14,283 nt of DNA from Streptomyces sp. NRRL F-5122 (GCF_001507435.1 NZ_LMWH01000311.1:1-14283); one strand, 5' to 3'. Numbered from the stretch's first letter, positions 6,114 to 14,106 are shown. A program made the numbers and translations. Notes: a model not told the origin generated them from the letters alone.

Positions 6114-7178
6114 CTAGGCGTGGCTCGCGGCCACCCAGCGGTCGAGGACGCTCTTGGCCGCTCCCGAGTCGATCGACTCCGCCGCCCTGTCCATGCCCGC
6201 CCGGATCCGGTCCACCAGGGGGCCCTCGGCCCGCTCCAGCGCCACGAGGGCCGCGGCGGAGTTCAGCAGCACGGCGTCACGCACCGGGCCCGTCTCACCG
6301 TCGAGCAGCCGCCGTGCGACCTCGGCGTTGTAGGAGGCGTCGGCGCCCCGCAGCGCCTCCACCGGCACCAGCTCGATACCGACGTCCCGCGGGTCGAAGG
6401 CCTCCTCGGTGACCTTGCCGTCGCGGACCACCCACACCCGGGACGTCGACGTCGTCGTCAGCTCGTCCAGCCCGTCGTCGCCCCGGAACACCAGGGAGGA
6501 GTTCCCGCGCTCCGCGAGGACCCCGGCGACGATGGGCGCCATCCGCGGGTCCGCGACCCCGACCGCCTGCGCCTTCACCTTCGCCGGGTTCGTCAGCGGG
6601 CCCAGGACGTTGAACGTCGTACGGATGCCCAGCTGTCCGCGTGCCGCGGCCACGTGCCGCAGCGCCGGGTGGAACTTGACCGCGAAGCAGAAGGTGATCC
6701 CGGCCCGCTCGGCCACCTCGGCCACCCGGTGCACCGGCAGCTCCAGATTGACGCCGAGCTTCTCCAGCACGTCCGAGGCACCGGACGCGGAGGACGCGGC
6801 CCGGTTGCCGTGCTTGACGACCTTGGCGCCGGCGCCGGCCACCACGATCGACGACATCGTGGAGATGTTCACGGTCTTCGCGCCGTCACCGCCCGTACCG
6901 ACGATGTCGACCGTCGGCCCCGGCACCTCGATGACGTTCGCGTGCTCGTACATCGCCCGGACGAGCCCGGTGATCTCCGCGACCGTCTCGCCCTTGGCCC
7001 GCAGCGCCACGGCGAAGCCGGCGATCTGGGCGTCGGTCGCCTCGCCCCGCATGATGCGGTCCATCGCCCAGGCCGTGTCGTCGGCGCTCTGGTCACGGCC
7101 CTCGAGCAGCCCGTTCAGTACCTGGGGCCAGGAACGGACCGCCGCGGTGTCGCCTCCGGCGGGGTTCACAGCGCTCAT
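6114..7178 (-). CDS. trpD: Anthranilate phosphoribosyltransferase
   Basis: 354 residues, the usual length. TrpD joins anthranilate to phosphoribosyl pyrophosphate, the second step of tryptophan synthesis, in the cytoplasm. The PRPP-binding motif GTGGD is at 94-98, followed by KTVNIST and [10 protein letters not shown] (121-130). The anthranilate site includes R186 in GIRTTFN with VLGPLTNPA after it, and the metal-binding acidic pair D238-E239 sits in DGLDELT. An N-terminal helical domain precedes the glycosyltransferase core. The ATG at 7178 has AGGAG seven bases upstream; a longer in-frame extension to 7271 runs into the qcrB terminator and is rejected. The gene stands alone, away from other trp genes. 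A minus-strand TAGGGT (7232-7237) is a candidate -10 box with a poor -35, so trpD probably has its own promoter behind the qcrB terminator. No trp leader peptide was seen. Confidence 0.97.
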   Translation of the reverse strand: MSAVNPAGGDTAAVRSWPQVLNGLLEGRDQSADDTAWAMDRIMRGEATDAQIAGFAVALRAKGETVAEITGLVRAMYEHANVIEVPGPTVDIVGTGGDGAKTVNISTMSSIVVAGAGAKVVKHGNRAASSASGASDVLEKLGVNLELPVHRVAEVAERAGITFCFAVKFHPALRHVAAARGQLGIRTTFNVLGPLTNPAKVKAQAVGVADPRMAPIVAGVLAERGNSSLVFRGDDGLDELTTTSTSRVWVVRDGKVTEEAFDPRDVGIELVPVEALRGADASYNAEVARRLLDGETGPVRDAVLLNSAAALVALERAEGPLVDRIRAGMDRAAESIDSGAAKSVLDRWVAASHA

Positions 7179-7254
7179 AAGCCGCTCCTGGGTGGTGGCC
7201 CCGACATGGGGCTCGGGTGTCGAACAGCTCCACCCTATCCAGCCCGGGACACGG

Positions 7255-7290
7255 CGAAGGGCCCCGTCCATGACTGGACGGGGCCCTTCG
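7255..7290 (-). terminator. Strong hairpin terminator of the ctaE-qcrCAB operon
   Basis: CGAAGGGCCCCGTCCA and TGGACGGGGCCCTTCG form a perfect 16-bp stem around a TGAC loop (7271-7274). It lies 25 bp after the qcrB stop. It is symmetric enough to act in either direction, but only qcrB runs into it. Confidence 0.85.
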
Positions 7291-7315
7291 ATCGTGGCGT
7301 GGCGCGCCGCAGCGA

Positions 7316-8974
7316 TCAGTGGTGGCCGTGGCCGCTCGTGAGCTCCTTGTACTCGTCGACCGTCGGCTTGGGAATCTGGTTGGCGTCCCCGTAGTAGGCG
7401 CCGCTCAGCTTGGAGCGCAGCTTCTCCGAGCCCTTGATCTTCCGCTCGACACCGTTCTCGTCGACCGTCGGGCCGATCTCGACCGGCTGGTACTGCTCGT
7501 GCGAGGTGAGCGTGTGCAGCTGCTCCTGGCTGAGCGGCTCGTGCACCTCGATGAACTCACCGTGCGGCAGCCGCTTGATGATGCCCGACTCGCGGCCGTG
7601 CAGCACCTTGTCGCGGTCGCGGCGCTGGAGACCCAGGCAGATCCGCTTGGCCGCGATGAACACGAGCACCGGCACCACGAAGAAGGCGATGCGGACGAAC
7701 CAGGTGATCGCGTTGATCGACAGGTGGAAGTGCGTCGCCCAGAGGTCGTTTCCACCACCGACGAGCAGCACGAAGTACCAGGAGATCCACGCGGCGCCGA
7801 AGGCGGTACGCGTCGGGGCGTTGCGCGGGCGGTCCAGGATGTGGTGCTCGCGCCTGTCGCCGGTGACCCAGGCCTCGATGAACGGGTACACCGCGATCGC
7901 GACGAGGACCAGCGGGAAGATCACCAGCGGGATGAACACGCCCAGGACGAGCGTGTGACCCCAGAAGTTGACCTCCCAGCCCGGCATCACACGGATCAGG
8001 CCCTCGGAGAAGCCCATGTACCAGTCGGGCTGGGCGCCGGTGGACACCTGGTCCGGACGGTAGGGGCCGATGGCCCAGATCGGGTTGATCTGTGCGATCG
8101 CCGCGACGGCCGCGATGACACCGAAGACCAGGAAGAAGAAGCCTCCGGCCTTGGCCATGTAGACCGGCATCAGCGGCATGCCGACGACGTTGTTGTTCGT
8201 CTTTCCGGGGCCCGCGAACTGCGTGTGCTTGTGGTAGACGACCAGGATCAGGTGGCCGACCACCAGACCGAGCATGATGCCCGGCAGCAGCAGGATGTGG
8301 ATCGAGTAGAACCGGGCCACGAAGTCGCCGCCCGGGAACTGACCGCCGAAGAGGAAGAACGACAGGTACGTGCCGACGATCGGCACGGACAGGATCGCGC
8401 CCTCCATGAAGCGGACACCGGTGCCGGAGAGCAGGTCGTCCGGGAGCGAGTAGCCGGTGAAGCCGGTGAACATGCCGAGGACGAACAGCAGGAAGCCGAA
8501 GACCCAGTTGATCTCACGCGGCTTGCGGAACGCGCCCGTGAAGAACACGCGCATCATGTGCACGAACATGCCGGCGAGGAAGACCAGCGCCGCCCAGTGG
8601 TGGATCTGCCGGATCAGCAGACCGCCGCGGACGTCGAAGCTGATGTGCAGCGTCGAGTTGAACGCCTCGCTCATCATCTGGCCCTGGAGCGGCACGTAAC
8701 TGCCGTGGTACACCACCTCGTTCATCGACGGGTGGAAGAACAGCGTCAGATACACACCCGTGAGGATGATGATCAGGAAGCTGTAGAGGCAGACCTCGCC
8801 CAACATGAACGACCAGTGGTCGGGGAAGATCTTGCGCATGTTGGACTTGGCCAGGGTGTAGACACCCAGGCGGCCGTCCGCCCAGTCCGCGAGGCGCTCG
8901 CCGGCCGGTGCCCGTCCGCGCGAGCCGCCCGCCGCGTCCCCGGCGGGGTTCGGGTTGGTCGATGCAGTACTCAT
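7316..8974 (-). CDS. qcrB: Cytochrome bc1 complex cytochrome b subunit
   Basis: 552 residues. This is the menaquinol-oxidising membrane core of the bcc complex. The heme-ligand histidines are H125 and H139 ([17 protein letters not shown]) and H226 and H241 ([19 protein letters not shown]), giving spacings of 14 and 15. The Qo-site motif is P316-D-W-Y319, the Gram-positive form of PEWY. Eight to nine membrane segments are followed by a long cytoplasmic tail (about residue 450 on) typical of actinobacterial QcrB and absent from mitochondrial cytochrome b. The ATG at 8974 overlaps the qcrA stop by 4 nt (ATGA) and has GGGAG upstream. A longer open frame reaching 9235 overlaps qcrA and is not coding. 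In M. tuberculosis this subunit is the target of Q203-type inhibitors. It is the last gene before the operon terminator. Confidence 0.97.
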   Translation of the reverse strand: MSTASTNPNPAGDAAGGSRGRAPAGERLADWADGRLGVYTLAKSNMRKIFPDHWSFMLGEVCLYSFLIIILTGVYLTLFFHPSMNEVVYHGSYVPLQGQMMSEAFNSTLHISFDVRGGLLIRQIHHWAALVFLAGMFVHMMRVFFTGAFRKPREINWVFGFLLFVLGMFTGFTGYSLPDDLLSGTGVRFMEGAILSVPIVGTYLSFFLFGGQFPGGDFVARFYSIHILLLPGIMLGLVVGHLILVVYHKHTQFAGPGKTNNNVVGMPLMPVYMAKAGGFFFLVFGVIAAVAAIAQINPIWAIGPYRPDQVSTGAQPDWYMGFSEGLIRVMPGWEVNFWGHTLVLGVFIPLVIFPLVLVAIAVYPFIEAWVTGDRREHHILDRPRNAPTRTAFGAAWISWYFVLLVGGGNDLWATHFHLSINAITWFVRIAFFVVPVLVFIAAKRICLGLQRRDRDKVLHGRESGIIKRLPHGEFIEVHEPLSQEQLHTLTSHEQYQPVEIGPTVDENGVERKIKGSEKLRSKLSGAYYGDANQIPKPTVDEYKELTSGHGHH

Positions 8975-10029
8975 CCGCGCTCCCAGAAAGCAGGACCGAC
9001 GGGCTCTTCGAAGTCGCCGAGCGCCTCGAGGTAGCCGTCCGCGTTCACGCCGATGCGCAGCTGCGGCAGGGCGTGACCGGCCGGGCCGAAGATGACCCGG
9101 GCACCGTCGGAGAGGTCGAAGGTGGACTGGTGGCACGGGCAGAGGACGTGGTGTGTCTGCTGCTCGTACAGGGAGATCGGGCAACCGACGTGGGTGCAGA
9201 TCTTGGAGAACGCCACGATGCCCTGGTGGGACCACTCGAGTTCCCGCTTGTCCTTGATGTTGTCCGGCTGCAGCCGGACGATCATCAGGGCGGCCTTGGC
9301 GATCTCGGTCTGGAAGTCCTCGTTGTTCTCCTCCAGGCCCTCGGGCTTGGCGAAGGTGAGCGAACCCACCGCGACGTCCGAGGGACGCAGCGGCTCGTTC
9401 GTGTTCATGTTGACGAGGAGCTTGCCCTTGGACCAGAGCGTGTGCCGCAGCTTGGTGCCGGGCAGCGGGCCCAGGTCGCGCAGCAGCATGACACCGGAGA
9501 GCGGGAACAGGGCCAGCGCGCCGAACATCGTGTTGCGGATCAGCTTGCGGCGACCCAGCTGGGACTCCTTGGCGCCCTGCTTGAAGTCGGCGAGGACCTT
9601 CGTCTTCACCTCCGGCGACGCCTCGACCGGGTGACGCTCGTCGGCGATCTCCATGTCGGACATCAGGGTGCGGGCCCAGTGGACCGCACCCGCGCCGATC
9701 GCGAACAGCGCCACACCGAGCGTCAGCCCCAGCGCGAAGTTCATCGCGCTGAGGTGCCCGATCGGGAAGACGAAGATCGACTTGTCCGTCGGGATCGTGA
9801 CGTAGGAGGCGATGAACCCGAGGGTCGCCAGCATCGACACGGTGAACAGCATGGCGACCGTGCGCTCGGAGCGCCTGGCGGCCTGTTCGTCGATGTCCTG
9901 GACGCGGTGCTCGTGGGGCGGCAGCCCCGGGTCGGCGAACGGGTTCTCCTCGTCCGCGACCGTCACGGCACCGTGTGCGGTGTCCTGCTCAGCGGGCAGG
10001 TTCTCTTCTGGAATGTCGTGGCTACTCAT
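8971..10029 (-). CDS. qcrA: Ubiquinol-/menaquinol-cytochrome c reductase Rieske iron-sulfur subunit
   Basis: 352 residues. The Rieske domain carries both cluster boxes. C278-T-H280-V-G-C283 and C297-P-C299-H300 provide the [2Fe-2S] ligands C278, H280, C297 and H300 and the disulfide C283-C299. Three membrane segments are seen (about 57-79, 93-117 and 166-186), the actinobacterial arrangement, where most Rieske proteins have one. The third is preceded by R160-R161 in GRRKLIRNTMFG. In S. coelicolor this twin-arginine segment sends the folded Rieske domain across the membrane by Tat while the first two helices use Sec/YidC. It passes electrons from menaquinol at QcrB to the QcrC hemes. The start overlaps the qcrC stop by 4 nt (ATGA) with only a weak ribosome site, so translation is coupled. 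Confidence 0.97.
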   Translation of the reverse strand: MSSHDIPEENLPAEQDTAHGAVTVADEENPFADPGLPPHEHRVQDIDEQAARRSERTVAMLFTVSMLATLGFIASYVTIPTDKSIFVFPIGHLSAMNFALGLTLGVALFAIGAGAVHWARTLMSDMEIADERHPVEASPEVKTKVLADFKQGAKESQLGRRKLIRNTMFGALALFPLSGVMLLRDLGPLPGTKLRHTLWSKGKLLVNMNTNEPLRPSDVAVGSLTFAKPEGLEENNEDFQTEIAKAALMIVRLQPDNIKDKRELEWSHQGIVAFSKICTHVGCPISLYEQQTHHVLCPCHQSTFDLSDGARVIFGPAGHALPQLRIGVNADGYLEALGDFEEPVGPAFWERG

Positions 10030-10838
10030 GACTTCTTGGCCTTTGCGGTCCGAGCGGCGACCCAGACGGCGAGCACGATCAGTGCGCCCAGGCCGAAGAT
10101 CCAGGCGAACAGGCCCTCGGAGACCGGTCCGAGACCGCCGAGCTCGAGGCCGCCGGGGTTGTCGGTCTGGTCACCGTTGACCGCGTTGAGGTACGCGATG
10201 ATGTCCTTCTTGTTCTGCTGCGACAGCGTGGTGTCGGGGAACGACGGCATGTTCTGCGGGCCGGTCTGCATGGCCTCGTAGATGTGCTTCGGGGCGACGC
10301 CCTCGAGGCTCGGCGCGAACTTGCCGTGCGTCAGCGCACCACCCTTACCCGTGAAGTTGTGGCACTGCGCGCAGTTGGTGCGGAACAGCTCGCCGCCCTT
10401 GGCGATGTCGGCGCCCTCGGGGCTGTAGTCGTTCGTCGTCGGGACGGCCGGGCCGGCACCGAGAGAAGAGATGTACGCCGCGAGCTGGTCGATCTGGGCC
10501 TGCGAGTAGATGTTCTTCTTCTTCGTCACCTGGGGGCCCTGCGAGGTGGCGGCGGGCATGCGACCGGTACCGACCTGGAAGTCGACCGCCGCCGCACCCA
10601 CACCCACCAGGCTGGGTCCGTCGGACGAGCCCTGACCGCCGGTGCCGTGGCAGCTGGCACAGCCCACCTGGTAGAGCTTCTTGCCCTCCTCGATGGCGAG
10701 GGACTGGGCGGTGTCATCGGCCTGCGCCTTGTCGGCGGGCGCGAACGCGGCGTACAGCCCCCCGGAGAGCGTCAGCGCGATGAGTAGGACGACGAGCGCC
10801 GCCATCGGATGGCGTCGTCGTGCGGAGAGCTTTTTCAC
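10026..10838 (-). CDS. qcrC: Di-heme cytochrome c subunit of the bcc complex
   Basis: 270 residues. It has an N-terminal signal or anchor helix (about 11-34), then two cytochrome c domains and a C-terminal membrane helix (about 241-262) ending in a basic tail. The covalent heme sites are C60-A-S-C63-H64 and C156-A-Q-C159-H160, and likely axial methionines are M94 (GRMP) and M197 (QNMPSF). In actinobacteria this fused cytochrome cc replaces soluble cytochrome c and passes electrons directly to CtaC of the aa3 oxidase inside the supercomplex. The start is GTG at 10838 with GGGG about seven bases upstream, a weak site. The gene follows ctaE after a 113-bp spacer containing a perfect palindrome and overlaps qcrA by 4 nt. 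Confidence 0.97.
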   Translation of the reverse strand: MKKLSARRRHPMAALVVLLIALTLSGGLYAAFAPADKAQADDTAQSLAIEEGKKLYQVGCASCHGTGGQGSSDGPSLVGVGAAAVDFQVGTGRMPAATSQGPQVTKKKNIYSQAQIDQLAAYISSLGAGPAVPTTNDYSPEGADIAKGGELFRTNCAQCHNFTGKGGALTHGKFAPSLEGVAPKHIYEAMQTGPQNMPSFPDTTLSQQNKKDIIAYLNAVNGDQTDNPGGLELGGLGPVSEGLFAWIFGLGALIVLAVWVAARTAKAKKS

Positions 10839-10910
10839 GGATTACCCCGGTGTCAGGATCTTCTGCGTCGATGCTTCTGGAAATGGATCGGATCGTCGCG
10901 GGCGATCGGT

Positions 10911-10928
10911 TCTCCCCGATCGGGGAGA
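10911..10928 (-). repeat. Perfect 18-bp palindrome in the ctaE-qcrC spacer
   Basis: TCTCCCCGATCGGGGAGA is its own reverse complement. In RNA it gives a 7-bp stem with a GATC loop, 24 bp after the ctaE stop. There is no T tract after it on the minus strand, so it could be a partial terminator, an mRNA-stability hairpin setting ctaE:qcrCAB ratios, or a DNA-binding site for an internal qcrC promoter. Confidence 0.5.
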
Positions 10929-10951
10929 CGTCCGCCGCGGCCGACGGCCGA

Positions 10952-11572
10952 CTACTTGATCATGTAGATCGTGGCGAAGAGGCCGATCCAGACGACATCG
11001 ACGAAGTGCCAGTAGTAGGACACGACGATGGCGGCGGTCGCCTGCTCATGGGTGAACCTCCGCGCCGCGTAGGTGCGGCCGAGGACCAGCAGGAAGGCGA
11101 TGAGACCACCCGTCACATGCAGGCCGTGGAACCCGGTGGTCAGGTAGAACACCGAGCCGTACGGGTCCGAGGAGAGCGAGAGGCCGTCCTTCTTGACCAG
11201 CTCGGTGTACTCGAAGATCTGCCCGCCGACGAAGATCGCACCCATGATGAAGGTGACGATGAACCAGCCCCGGAGCTTCTTCACGTCACCGCGCTCGGCA
11301 GCGAACACGCCGAGCTGGCAGGTGAGGGAGGAGAGCACCAGGATCGTGGTGTTGGTCGCCGAGAACGGGAAGTTGAGATGGCTCGCCATCTCCTTCCAGT
11401 GGGTCGGCCCGGTCACCGATCGCAGGGTGAAGTACATCGCGAAGAGGGCCGCGAAGAACATCAGCTCGGAACTCAGCCAAATGATGGTTCCGACGCTGGT
11501 GAGGTTCGGCCGGTTGACCGACGGGTGCGCGTGCCCGGTTTCTACTGTCGTTGCTGTCGCCACGACCGACAT
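10952..11572 (-). CDS. ctaE: Cytochrome c oxidase (aa3) subunit III
   Basis: 206 residues, the short five-helix form typical of actinobacteria. Family hallmarks are [19 protein letters not shown] (E36 in helix one), [16 protein letters not shown], and the C-terminal [14 protein letters not shown]. Subunit III stabilises the oxidase core CtaD and its proton-uptake path. The ATG at 11572 has AAGGGA nine bases upstream. It is the first gene of the minus-strand ctaE-qcrC-qcrA-qcrB operon, while ctaD and ctaF lie upstream past an L,D-transpeptidase gene. The start codon sits inside a 15-bp palindrome, and a 7-bp inverted repeat lies in the leader, so regulation at the start is possible. No clear sigma-70 promoter was found in front of it. 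Confidence 0.97.
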   Translation of the reverse strand: MSVVATATTVETGHAHPSVNRPNLTSVGTIIWLSSELMFFAALFAMYFTLRSVTGPTHWKEMASHLNFPFSATNTTILVLSSLTCQLGVFAAERGDVKKLRGWFIVTFIMGAIFVGGQIFEYTELVKKDGLSLSSDPYGSVFYLTTGFHGLHVTGGLIAFLLVLGRTYAARRFTHEQATAAIVVSYYWHFVDVVWIGLFATIYMIK

Positions 11573-11580
11573 TATGTCGG
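11566..11580. repeat. 15-bp palindrome covering the ctaE start codon
   Basis: CCGACAT and ATGTCGG flank a single central base, and the ctaE start codon (11570-11572) lies in the left arm. As RNA it could form a 5-bp stem (CCGAC/GTCGG) that places the start in the loop. As DNA it looks like a dimeric regulator site. The first codons of ctaE make up part of it, so chance is not excluded. Confidence 0.45.
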
Positions 11581-11596
11581 TCCCTTATCCCGCCCT

Positions 11597-11622
11597 CACT
11601 CCGGGGGGTGCCGTTCGGAGTG
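11597..11622. repeat. Inverted repeat in the ctaE 5' region
   Basis: CACTCCG (11597-11603) and CGGAGTG (11616-11622) are exact inverted copies separated by 12 bp, upstream of the ctaE ribosome site. It may be a leader hairpin or an operator half-site pair. Confidence 0.35.
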
Positions 11623-11676
11623 TCCGCACCGTGTGTACTGCCCGGATGGCCCATCGAAGGCCTGTCCGAACCGGTG

Positions 11677-11703
11677 TTGACCACGAGTCCGAGGGAGTAG
11701 CAT
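11677..11703 (+). promoter_or_regulatory. Possible promoter of the receiver-domain gene
   Basis: TTGACC (11677-11682) and TAGCAT (11698-11703) are 15 bp apart, shorter than ideal; using GTTGAC gives 16. Transcription would begin near 11710, about 50 nt before the ATG. The region is shared with the divergent ctaE promoter. Confidence 0.35.
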
Positions 11704-11758
11704 CCGCCCCAACGGTCCGTCCCGAGGGCGGCGGACACCAGTGCGTACCGGAGGAAGC

Positions 11759-12160
11759 ATGCAGCCGACCGCCACGGTCCTGGTCTACAGCGACGACTCC
11801 ACCACCCGCGAACAGGTGCGGCTCGCGGCCGGGCGCAGGCCCGCCCCGGACGTCCCCGCGGTCGAGTTCGTGGAGTGCGCGACACCGGGCGCCGTCCTCA
11901 AGGAGCTGGACCGGGGCGGTATCGACGTGTGCGTCCTGGACGGCGAGGCCGTGCCGATGGGCGGGATGGGCGTCTGCCGGCAGATCAAGGACGAGATCTT
12001 CAACTGCCCGCCGGTGCTGGTGCTGATCGCGCGGCCGCAGGACGCCTGGCTGGCGACGTGGAGCCGTGCGGATGCGGCGGTGGCGCTCCCGGTCGAGCCG
12101 GTGGAGTTCGCGTCGGCCCTGGCCGATCTGCTGCGTCGTAAGGCCCTTCTGAGCGCCTGA
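11759..12160 (+). CDS. Atypical response-regulator receiver-domain protein
   Basis: 133 residues, a lone receiver-like domain with no output domain. The first strand and acidic pocket are VLVYSDDS (D12, D13). The phosphoacceptor-like D61 follows strand three in VCVLDGEAVPMGGMGVCRQIKDE, a layout very like CheY-type D-x-x-(M)P-x-x-(D/G)G. The conserved Thr/Ser after strand four is alanine (LIARPQ, A91), and the Lys of the usual KP is missing (VALPVEP, L110-P111). Phosphorylation-driven switching is therefore doubtful and it may be a pseudo-receiver that works by protein contact (inference). The ATG at 11759 is chosen for GGAGGA just upstream; a GTG at 11741 would include that ribosome site in the coding region. 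It is divergent from ctaE, and the position suggests, without proving, a link to oxidase regulation. No sensor kinase is nearby. Confidence 0.85.
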   Translation: MQPTATVLVYSDDSTTREQVRLAAGRRPAPDVPAVEFVECATPGAVLKELDRGGIDVCVLDGEAVPMGGMGVCRQIKDEIFNCPPVLVLIARPQDAWLATWSRADAAVALPVEPVEFASALADLLRRKALLSA

Positions 12161-12245
12161 GAGCCGGGTCGCCCGGTGCGAGGGCGACAGCCGTTCCCTC
12201 CTGGTCCGTCGTACCCGCACGGCGGAGCCGCACGATGTTCCGGTC

Positions 12246-12267
12246 CCGCGCCCCTGACGGGGCGCGG
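12246..12267. terminator. Bidirectional hairpin terminator between receiver gene and L,D-transpeptidase gene
   Basis: CCGCGCCCC and GGGGCGCGG form a perfect 9-bp stem around a TGAC loop. It lies 10 bp after the transpeptidase stop (minus) and 85 bp after the receiver stop (plus), so it can end both. Confidence 0.8.
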
Positions 12268-12277
12268 AGGGCCCGTC

Positions 12278-13579
12278 TCAGATCGATTCAGGGCGCAGTC
12301 GTGCCCGGTCCTGGGCGTTCGTGCCGCTGTCGGCGGCCAGGGCGCTGCCCTTGCGCCACTTCGCCCAGTCGACGTTCCAGTCGCCGAACCCGTTGCCGAA
12401 CGGCTCCATCTCCTTGCCGTAGGAGTTGACGACCTTGACGATGTCACCCTGCTGCACGGTGTCGTAGAACCACTGGGCCTGCCCGTTGCTCATGCCGGTG
12501 CAGCCGTGGCTCACGTTGGCGTATCCCTGTGAGCCCACGGACCAGGGCGCCGCGTGCACATACTCGCCGCTGAAGGTGACCTGGGCCGCCCAGTAGACCA
12601 TCAGGTCGTACGAATCGCTCGAGTTCTGCGAGATGCCGATCGAGGTACCGCGCATGCGTACGACGTACTGCTTGCCCAGTACGACCTTGACACCGTTGCG
12701 TGTCTCGTAGCCGGGCTTGCCCGTGGTGATGGGTATCCGCCGCAGGACCTGGTCGTTCTTGTAGACCGTCATCTGGTGCGCGGCGGCGTCCGTGACCGCG
12801 ATGACGCGGTCGCCCGTGGTCATCTTCACGGACTTCGCCTCGCCGCCCCACAGGCGGTCGCCGATCTTCATGCCCGCGAGGTTGCTGTGGGCCGTGACGG
12901 TGGCGTGGGCGGGCCAGTAGTCCTGAGGGCGGAAGTGCAGCTTCTTGTCGTCCACCCAGTACCAGGAGCCCTGGACCGCGGGCACGGAGTCCACCTTCAG
13001 GGCTCTCTCGACGACGGCCCTGGACACCTTGTCCTTGACGGGCTCGCTGAGTTCGGCGGTGACGGGTTCACCGACGCCGTAGGTACCGGTCTTGGGCCCG
13101 AAGGTGACGTTGAGCGTCTTGCTCTTGGGAGTACCGGTGTCGAACTCGATGACCTTGCGGCCCTGTGCACCGTCGTCGTCCTCGGTGCTCACCCGGACCG
13201 TGTAGTGGGTGCCTGCGGCCAGGGGGGAGGTGCTGTGCCAGCGGCTGCCGTCGGCGGCGAGTTCACCGGCGACCTGGCGCCCTTGGGAGTCGGTGGCCGT
13301 CACGTCCGTGATGCGTCCGTCATCACCCGAGGCGGTGATCTCCAGGGGCTTGTCGGGGTCGACCTTCTTGTCGGAGTCGGCGGGGGCGTTGTAGGAGACC
13401 TCGTCCGCCGCGTCGTACGGGCCGGCGGAGAGCGGGTTGCCGTCGTACCCGCAGCCGGCGAGCCCCGCGCCGAGGGCTATCGCGAGCAGCGAGCAACTGA
13501 CGGCGGTGCGGTGTCGCGGGCGTGCCGGTAGGCGCCTGTCGGGTCCGGCGTCGCCCCGGAAGAACACTGTGTGGCTCAT
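12278..13579 (-). CDS. L,D-transpeptidase (YkuD) lipoprotein with Ig-like domains
   Basis: 433 residues. A basic N-terminus and hydrophobic segment (about 26-42) end in a lipobox L40-A-G-C43, so the mature protein is probably a lipoprotein on the outer face of the membrane. Two beta-rich Ig-like domains follow (about 75-150 and 155-255), then the YkuD catalytic domain (about 257-385) with H342 in GEYVHAAPW and S357-H-G-C360 carrying the nucleophilic cysteine. A short C-terminal extension (FGDWNVDWAKWRKG) is common in actinobacterial Ldts. The enzyme makes 3-3 cross-links between peptidoglycan stems and is insensitive to most penicillins but not carbapenems. The architecture matches M. tuberculosis LdtMt2. 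The ATG at 13579 has GAGG only two bases away. A minus-strand TAGCGT (13586-13591) just upstream would make the message nearly leaderless, which is uncertain. Confidence 0.93.
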   Translation of the reverse strand: MSHTVFFRGDAGPDRRLPARPRHRTAVSCSLLAIALGAGLAGCGYDGNPLSAGPYDAADEVSYNAPADSDKKVDPDKPLEITASGDDGRITDVTATDSQGRQVAGELAADGSRWHSTSPLAAGTHYTVRVSTEDDDGAQGRKVIEFDTGTPKSKTLNVTFGPKTGTYGVGEPVTAELSEPVKDKVSRAVVERALKVDSVPAVQGSWYWVDDKKLHFRPQDYWPAHATVTAHSNLAGMKIGDRLWGGEAKSVKMTTGDRVIAVTDAAAHQMTVYKNDQVLRRIPITTGKPGYETRNGVKVVLGKQYVVRMRGTSIGISQNSSDSYDLMVYWAAQVTFSGEYVHAAPWSVGSQGYANVSHGCTGMSNGQAQWFYDTVQQGDIVKVVNSYGKEMEPFGNGFGDWNVDWAKWRKGSALAADSGTNAQDRARLRPESI

Positions 13580-13655
13580 GACCTCACGCTAGGGACGTCT
13601 GTCGGCCGCGGCGCGCGGAGAGAGCCGTGCGGGGGACGCAACTCACGGCAAAAGA

Positions 13656-13691
13656 GGGAGCCCGGCACTCCTGACGGAGTGTCGGGCTCCC
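13656..13691 (-). terminator. Intrinsic terminator downstream of ctaF
   Basis: GGGAGCCCGGCACTCC and GGAGTGTCGGGCTCCC form a 16-bp stem with one G-U pair and a TGAC loop (13672-13675). On the minus strand it is followed by CTCTTTT, a U-rich tail. It starts 16 bp after the ctaF stop and isolates the oxidase genes from the transpeptidase gene. Confidence 0.9.
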
Positions 13692-13707
13692 GTGCACTGG
13701 GTGCGTG

Positions 13708-14106
13708 TTACTGGGTGCGGTTCTCGCCGCGGTAGTACTCGAAGACCCAGCCCCACAGGCCCACCAGGATCAGCGGGGCCGAGAAGTACAGCAGCCACCA
13801 GCCGATCGCGATGCCCAGGAAGGCGAGCGCGCCACCGACACCGAGGGCGAGCGGCTGCCAGCTGTGCGGGCTGAAGAAGCCGACCTCGCCGGCGTCGTCC
13901 GCGACGTCGGCCTCCTTGTTGTCCTGGGCACCCGTGTCGACCCGCCGGGCCGTGAAGGCCAGGTAGTAGCCGATCATGATGCTCAGGCCGAAGGCCAGGA
14001 AGAGCGCGGTGGTACCGGCCGGCTCCTTGGACCACAGGCCGTAGATGACGGCCATGGCCAGGATGAAGACGGCCAGCCAGATGAACATCTTGCCCTGGAT
14101 CTTCAC
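13708..14106 (-). CDS. ctaF: Cytochrome c oxidase subunit IV (actinobacterial type)
   Basis: 132 residues, the normal length for this actinobacteria-specific subunit. There are four membrane helices: about 7-25, 31-52, 84-103 and 106-122. The loop between helices two and three is acidic ([19 protein letters not shown]) and is followed by the motif [14 protein letters not shown], characteristic of the family. The C-terminus is [13 protein letters not shown]. The subunit packs against CtaD and CtaE in the aa3 oxidase of the bcc-aa3 supercomplex; it has no metal centre. The GTG start at 14106 overlaps the ctaD stop by 4 nt (GTGA), so it is translated coupled to ctaD. A U-tailed terminator follows. 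Confidence 0.96.
   Translation of the reverse strand: MKIQGKMFIWLAVFILAMAVIYGLWSKEPAGTTALFLAFGLSIMIGYYLAFTARRVDTGAQDNKEADVADDAGEVGFFSPHSWQPLALGVGGALAFLGIAIGWWLLYFSAPLILVGLWGWVFEYYRGENRTQ

Noticed and set aside
7179..7271. Longer trpD start giving 31 extra residues
   Set aside because: It would begin inside the qcrB terminator, and the extension has no resemblance to TrpD; the ATG at 7178 has a good ribosome site.
5940..7394. 484-residue plus-strand open frame opposite trpD
   Set aside because: Antisense shadow of trpD that also crosses the qcrB terminator.
7319..9034. 571-residue plus-strand open frame opposite qcrB
   Set aside because: Charged Asp/Glu/Arg/His-rich antisense translation of a membrane protein gene; no domain.
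8975..9235. Longer qcrB start inside qcrA
   Set aside because: It would overlap the Rieske domain coding region by 260 bp; the ATGA junction at 8971-8974 is the clear start.
8908..10281. 457-residue plus-strand open frame opposite qcrA
   Set aside because: Antisense shadow of qcrA and the end of qcrC.
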